Positions 21,418 to 23,297 of a stretch of 23,297 bases of DNA are shown here, one piece after another. The notes beneath the pieces are model-generated. The model was not told where the DNA came from and ran no database searches. It worked only from the letters and a program-made list of their open reading frames with translations. A program made the translations under genes and the position numbers. Position 1 is the stretch's first letter. Each line of letters opens with the position of its first letter. The stretch comes from Gammaproteobacteria bacterium RIFCSPHIGHO2_12_FULL_37_14 (GTDB lineage: Bacteria > Pseudomonadota > Gammaproteobacteria > DSM-16500). Where the stretch lies: positions 1 through 23,297 of the forward strand of contig MGXV01000053.1 in the NCBI GenBank assembly GCA_001801485.1. Reading direction: 5' to 3'.

Positions 21418-22590
21418 TTAAATTGTCGCTCGCTTTGAAACAGATAACAAAATAACTAAACATAAAACCGCTGCCACTCCGAAAATTCCAGCAAGAATAA
21501 ATATCTTTATTGATGGCCAATTTTCAATTAATGGAGCGACTAATAAAGGAGTCGCTGCTTGAGCAATAAGCACTGGTAACGCTAATTTGCCCAATAGTTT
21601 TGCATATCCTTTCGAACCAAATAAAATCATGGGTAAAATGCCCATGGTGATAGTGAGAACACCATTACTCATACCATAAGCTATAGCAAAAAGAGATGCT
21701 GCTGAAGGACCCACTAAAATGAGAATAAAAATGGAGACCGGTAATACAATAGTCCAAAAAATGGATGACTTAAGCGGGTCGAATTTACGTCCAACGTACA
21801 TCTCTATTAATCGCCCCAGTATTTGCGATGGTCCAATAAAAGAAGCAATCATTGCAGCTGCGCTAACCGTCAGCCCTAATCCTCCCAGCATACTTAAAAT
21901 ATTCACGGACATCGTCGTACCGACAATTGAACGTAAAATAGCGTAAACTGCTAATAAATAAAAAACTAGTTTTACCTTTTCTGGTACAACAAGAAATTCC
22001 GAAGAAGATTCCTCTGTATGCTTAGGAACCCAACTTGGAATGCTGAAATAATATAAAGGGACCCATATAAAAATATGCGGTATAGCATACAAAATCACCA
22101 TGGTGCGCCAACCAACCGATTGAATTAAGTACGTTGTGATTGGCCAAAATAAAGTAGCAAAACCTGAGATTAAAGTAATTCTTATAATAATCTTTTTTGA
22201 TTCTTGACCCATTAGGCGACCAATAGTAGCAAAAGTCGCGTTAAATAATCCAAGAGCCATTCCCAATCCAATCATTGTCCACGCCATATACCACACAAAT
22301 AACCCATTCGTTTGAGATAACAGAAGTAAGCCAAATCCCATTAATACGTTACCTAATGCAAGAGGATACTGTCCTCCTTTTAGGTCAATCCAAGCACCTA
22401 TTTTAGGCGCACTTAAACCACCTATCAGAAGTGCCCAAGAAAAACCACCGATGACAGTTAAATAGCTTTGGTGTATCTCATTCGCTACGATTTCTCCTAG
22501 CGTCGCTGGGAGGTAATAAGTTGTTGCCCATGCATAAATTTGAGAAATTCCAATTAAAAATGTTAGAAAATGAATTCGGAATTGACTCAT
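21418..22590 (-). CDS. Major facilitator superfamily transporter
   Basis: A 390-residue membrane protein with about 12 hydrophobic segments, the usual MFS layout, and no signal peptide. The loop after the second helix reads PKIGAWIDLKGGQYPL, a variant of the MFS signature G.ADR.GRR. The two halves are joined by a charged loop near residues 190-205 (KHTEESSSEF). It looks like the bacterial oxalate/formate- or CynX-like branch, but the substrate cannot be called. Its start overlaps the stop of the gene before by 4 bases (ATGA), so the two are translationally coupled. Confidence 0.85.
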   Translation of the reverse strand: MSQFRIHFLTFLIGISQIYAWATTYYLPATLGEIVANEIHQSYLTVIGGFSWALLIGGLSAPKIGAWIDLKGGQYPLALGNVLMGFGLLLLSQTNGLFVWYMAWTMIGLGMALGLFNATFATIGRLMGQESKKIIIRITLISGFATLFWPITTYLIQSVGWRTMVILYAIPHIFIWVPLYYFSIPSWVPKHTEESSSEFLVVPEKVKLVFYLLAVYAILRSIVGTTMSVNILSMLGGLGLTVSAAAMIASFIGPSQILGRLIEMYVGRKFDPLKSSIFWTIVLPVSIFILILVGPSAASLFAIAYGMSNGVLTITMGILPMILFGSKGYAKLLGKLALPVLIAQAATPLLVAPLIENWPSIKIFILAGIFGVAAVLCLVILLSVSKRATI

Positions 22591-23249
22591 AGAGAAATAA
22601 TCACACCTCTTACAAATGCACCATCATTTTTAATGAATGATTCAAGAAACGTTTGACATGGATATGGAATAAGATACTTAGCGGTACTGCTAATTAAATA
22701 ACGCGATATAAAATCTATTCTATTTTGCTCTCCATATGTTTTTTCAACGTGTGAAATAAATTTTTTTGGCGTTGTATTGTAATCAACATCATAATTAATT
22801 TTAATCTTATGAATACCTAGCCAATTCGCGTAAGCCAGCACAGAAGACATGATTAATTTAAATTTCTTCTTACTAACAAGCATTCTTTCGGTTCCATCCA
22901 CACAGTCTAACAGTAATACAGTATTATTTTCTGCATCTTTTGTTAAACATAAGTGAATTCGACCGACCCTAGCACCATTATTCCAGATATCTAATTTATT
23001 CAAATTTAAATCAGAAAGAAATCCTGGTGCGTTTCCAACATTATAATCACCTATAGTCGTACAAGAAAATAATTCATCTGATCGACCATAATCGCTCCAT
23101 GGATCCCTTTCCCAAGTTTGAACAACCAATGTTGTTTTACTCAAAATATTTTTCAGAGGACGATGATTGCCAGAGACAAACTCCAGCATAGCAGATAACT
23201 CATCCTGGGTGGCTTCATCAACACAATAAGACAACAAAACCTTAATCAT
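22587..23249 (-). CDS. Unidentified protein coupled to the MFS transporter
   Basis: Not recognised. The product is at least 220 residues, soluble in appearance and of mixed alpha/beta composition, with notable segments ARVGRIHLCLTKDAE, VLLLDCVDGTERML, WLGIHKIKINYDVDYN and a C-terminal LIPYPCQTFLES. No catalytic motif stands out. ATG 23249 has only a weak ribosome binding site, and the frame remains open to the window end (in-frame codons from 23297), so the gene may start further upstream and be partial here. The 4-base overlap with the transporter suggests one functional unit, for example an enzyme acting on the transported compound or a biosynthetic gene with its exporter. Confidence 0.7.
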   Translation of the reverse strand: MIKVLLSYCVDEATQDELSAMLEFVSGNHRPLKNILSKTTLVVQTWERDPWSDYGRSDELFSCTTIGDYNVGNAPGFLSDLNLNKLDIWNNGARVGRIHLCLTKDAENNTVLLLDCVDGTERMLVSKKKFKLIMSSVLAYANWLGIHKIKINYDVDYNTTPKKFISHVEKTYGEQNRIDFISRYLISSTAKYLIPYPCQTFLESFIKNDGAFVRGVIISL

Positions 23250-23297
23250 GTTGGATACTCGCTCATCGCTATATTCAGCATTCGATCTATCAAAAAT

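Noticed and set aside
1..23297. CRISPR array or Cas genes
   Set aside because: No regularly spaced direct repeats were seen; the only RNA-guided nuclease candidate is TnpB.

Overview
The window looks like an AT-rich gammaproteobacterial chromosome, most likely from an intracellular, Legionella/Coxiella-type lineage. The assignment is an inference. It rests on ordinary gammaproteobacterial housekeeping genes (radA, dnaB next to alr, a glycine-zipper lipoprotein of the rickettsial 17 kDa antigen type, a TenI domain most like the C-terminal half of gammaproteobacterial Nudix-TenI fusions) mixed with eukaryote-like and orphan proteins such as an F-box plus WD40-like protein.

Layout, left to right. 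1-698: C-terminal part of an FMN-dependent hydroxyacid oxidase, cut by the window edge. 870-2632: an apparently intact IS200/IS605 element with divergent tnpB (RNA-guided nuclease family) and tnpA (Y1 HUH transposase). 2682-3462: a stand-alone TenI-like gene behind a decayed IS607-type recombinase. 3579-5577: a small orphan gene, the F-box/WD40-like gene and a GNAT acetyltransferase. 5650-10759: glycine-zipper lipoprotein, a strong terminator, a 1032-residue orphan protein and radA just behind it. 10859-11638: a HigBA-type toxin-antitoxin pair with a clear palindromic operator. 11812-12065: remains of a lytic transglycosylase gene.

12196-16293 is an accessory block of three genes on one strand: a protein with the paired GxxH motifs of the TraB/Tiki/EreA/ChaN superfamily and a C-terminal membrane segment, a protein with a plausible Cys-His-Asp protease triad, and an enterochelin-esterase-like hydrolase. 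An AbiEii-like fragment lies between the last two. 16271-17789 holds an unidentified fragment, a BrnT-like toxin with CopG antitoxin (the toxin frame has no usual start codon and is easily missed), and a RelE/XRE pair. 17871-21187 is a minus-strand run: S1/P1 nuclease, alr, dnaB. A serine-type tRNA with an abnormal anticodon loop precedes dnaB. An MFS transporter and an unidentified gene, overlapping by 4 bases, end the window.

The stable core (radA, alr, dnaB, lipoprotein, tRNA) is therefore broken up by a region rich in toxin-antitoxin modules, mobile-element relics and possible secreted effectors. Several candidate effectors carry paired glutamates 10-20 residues from their C-termini, as many Dot/Icm substrates do, but no secretion gene is visible here.
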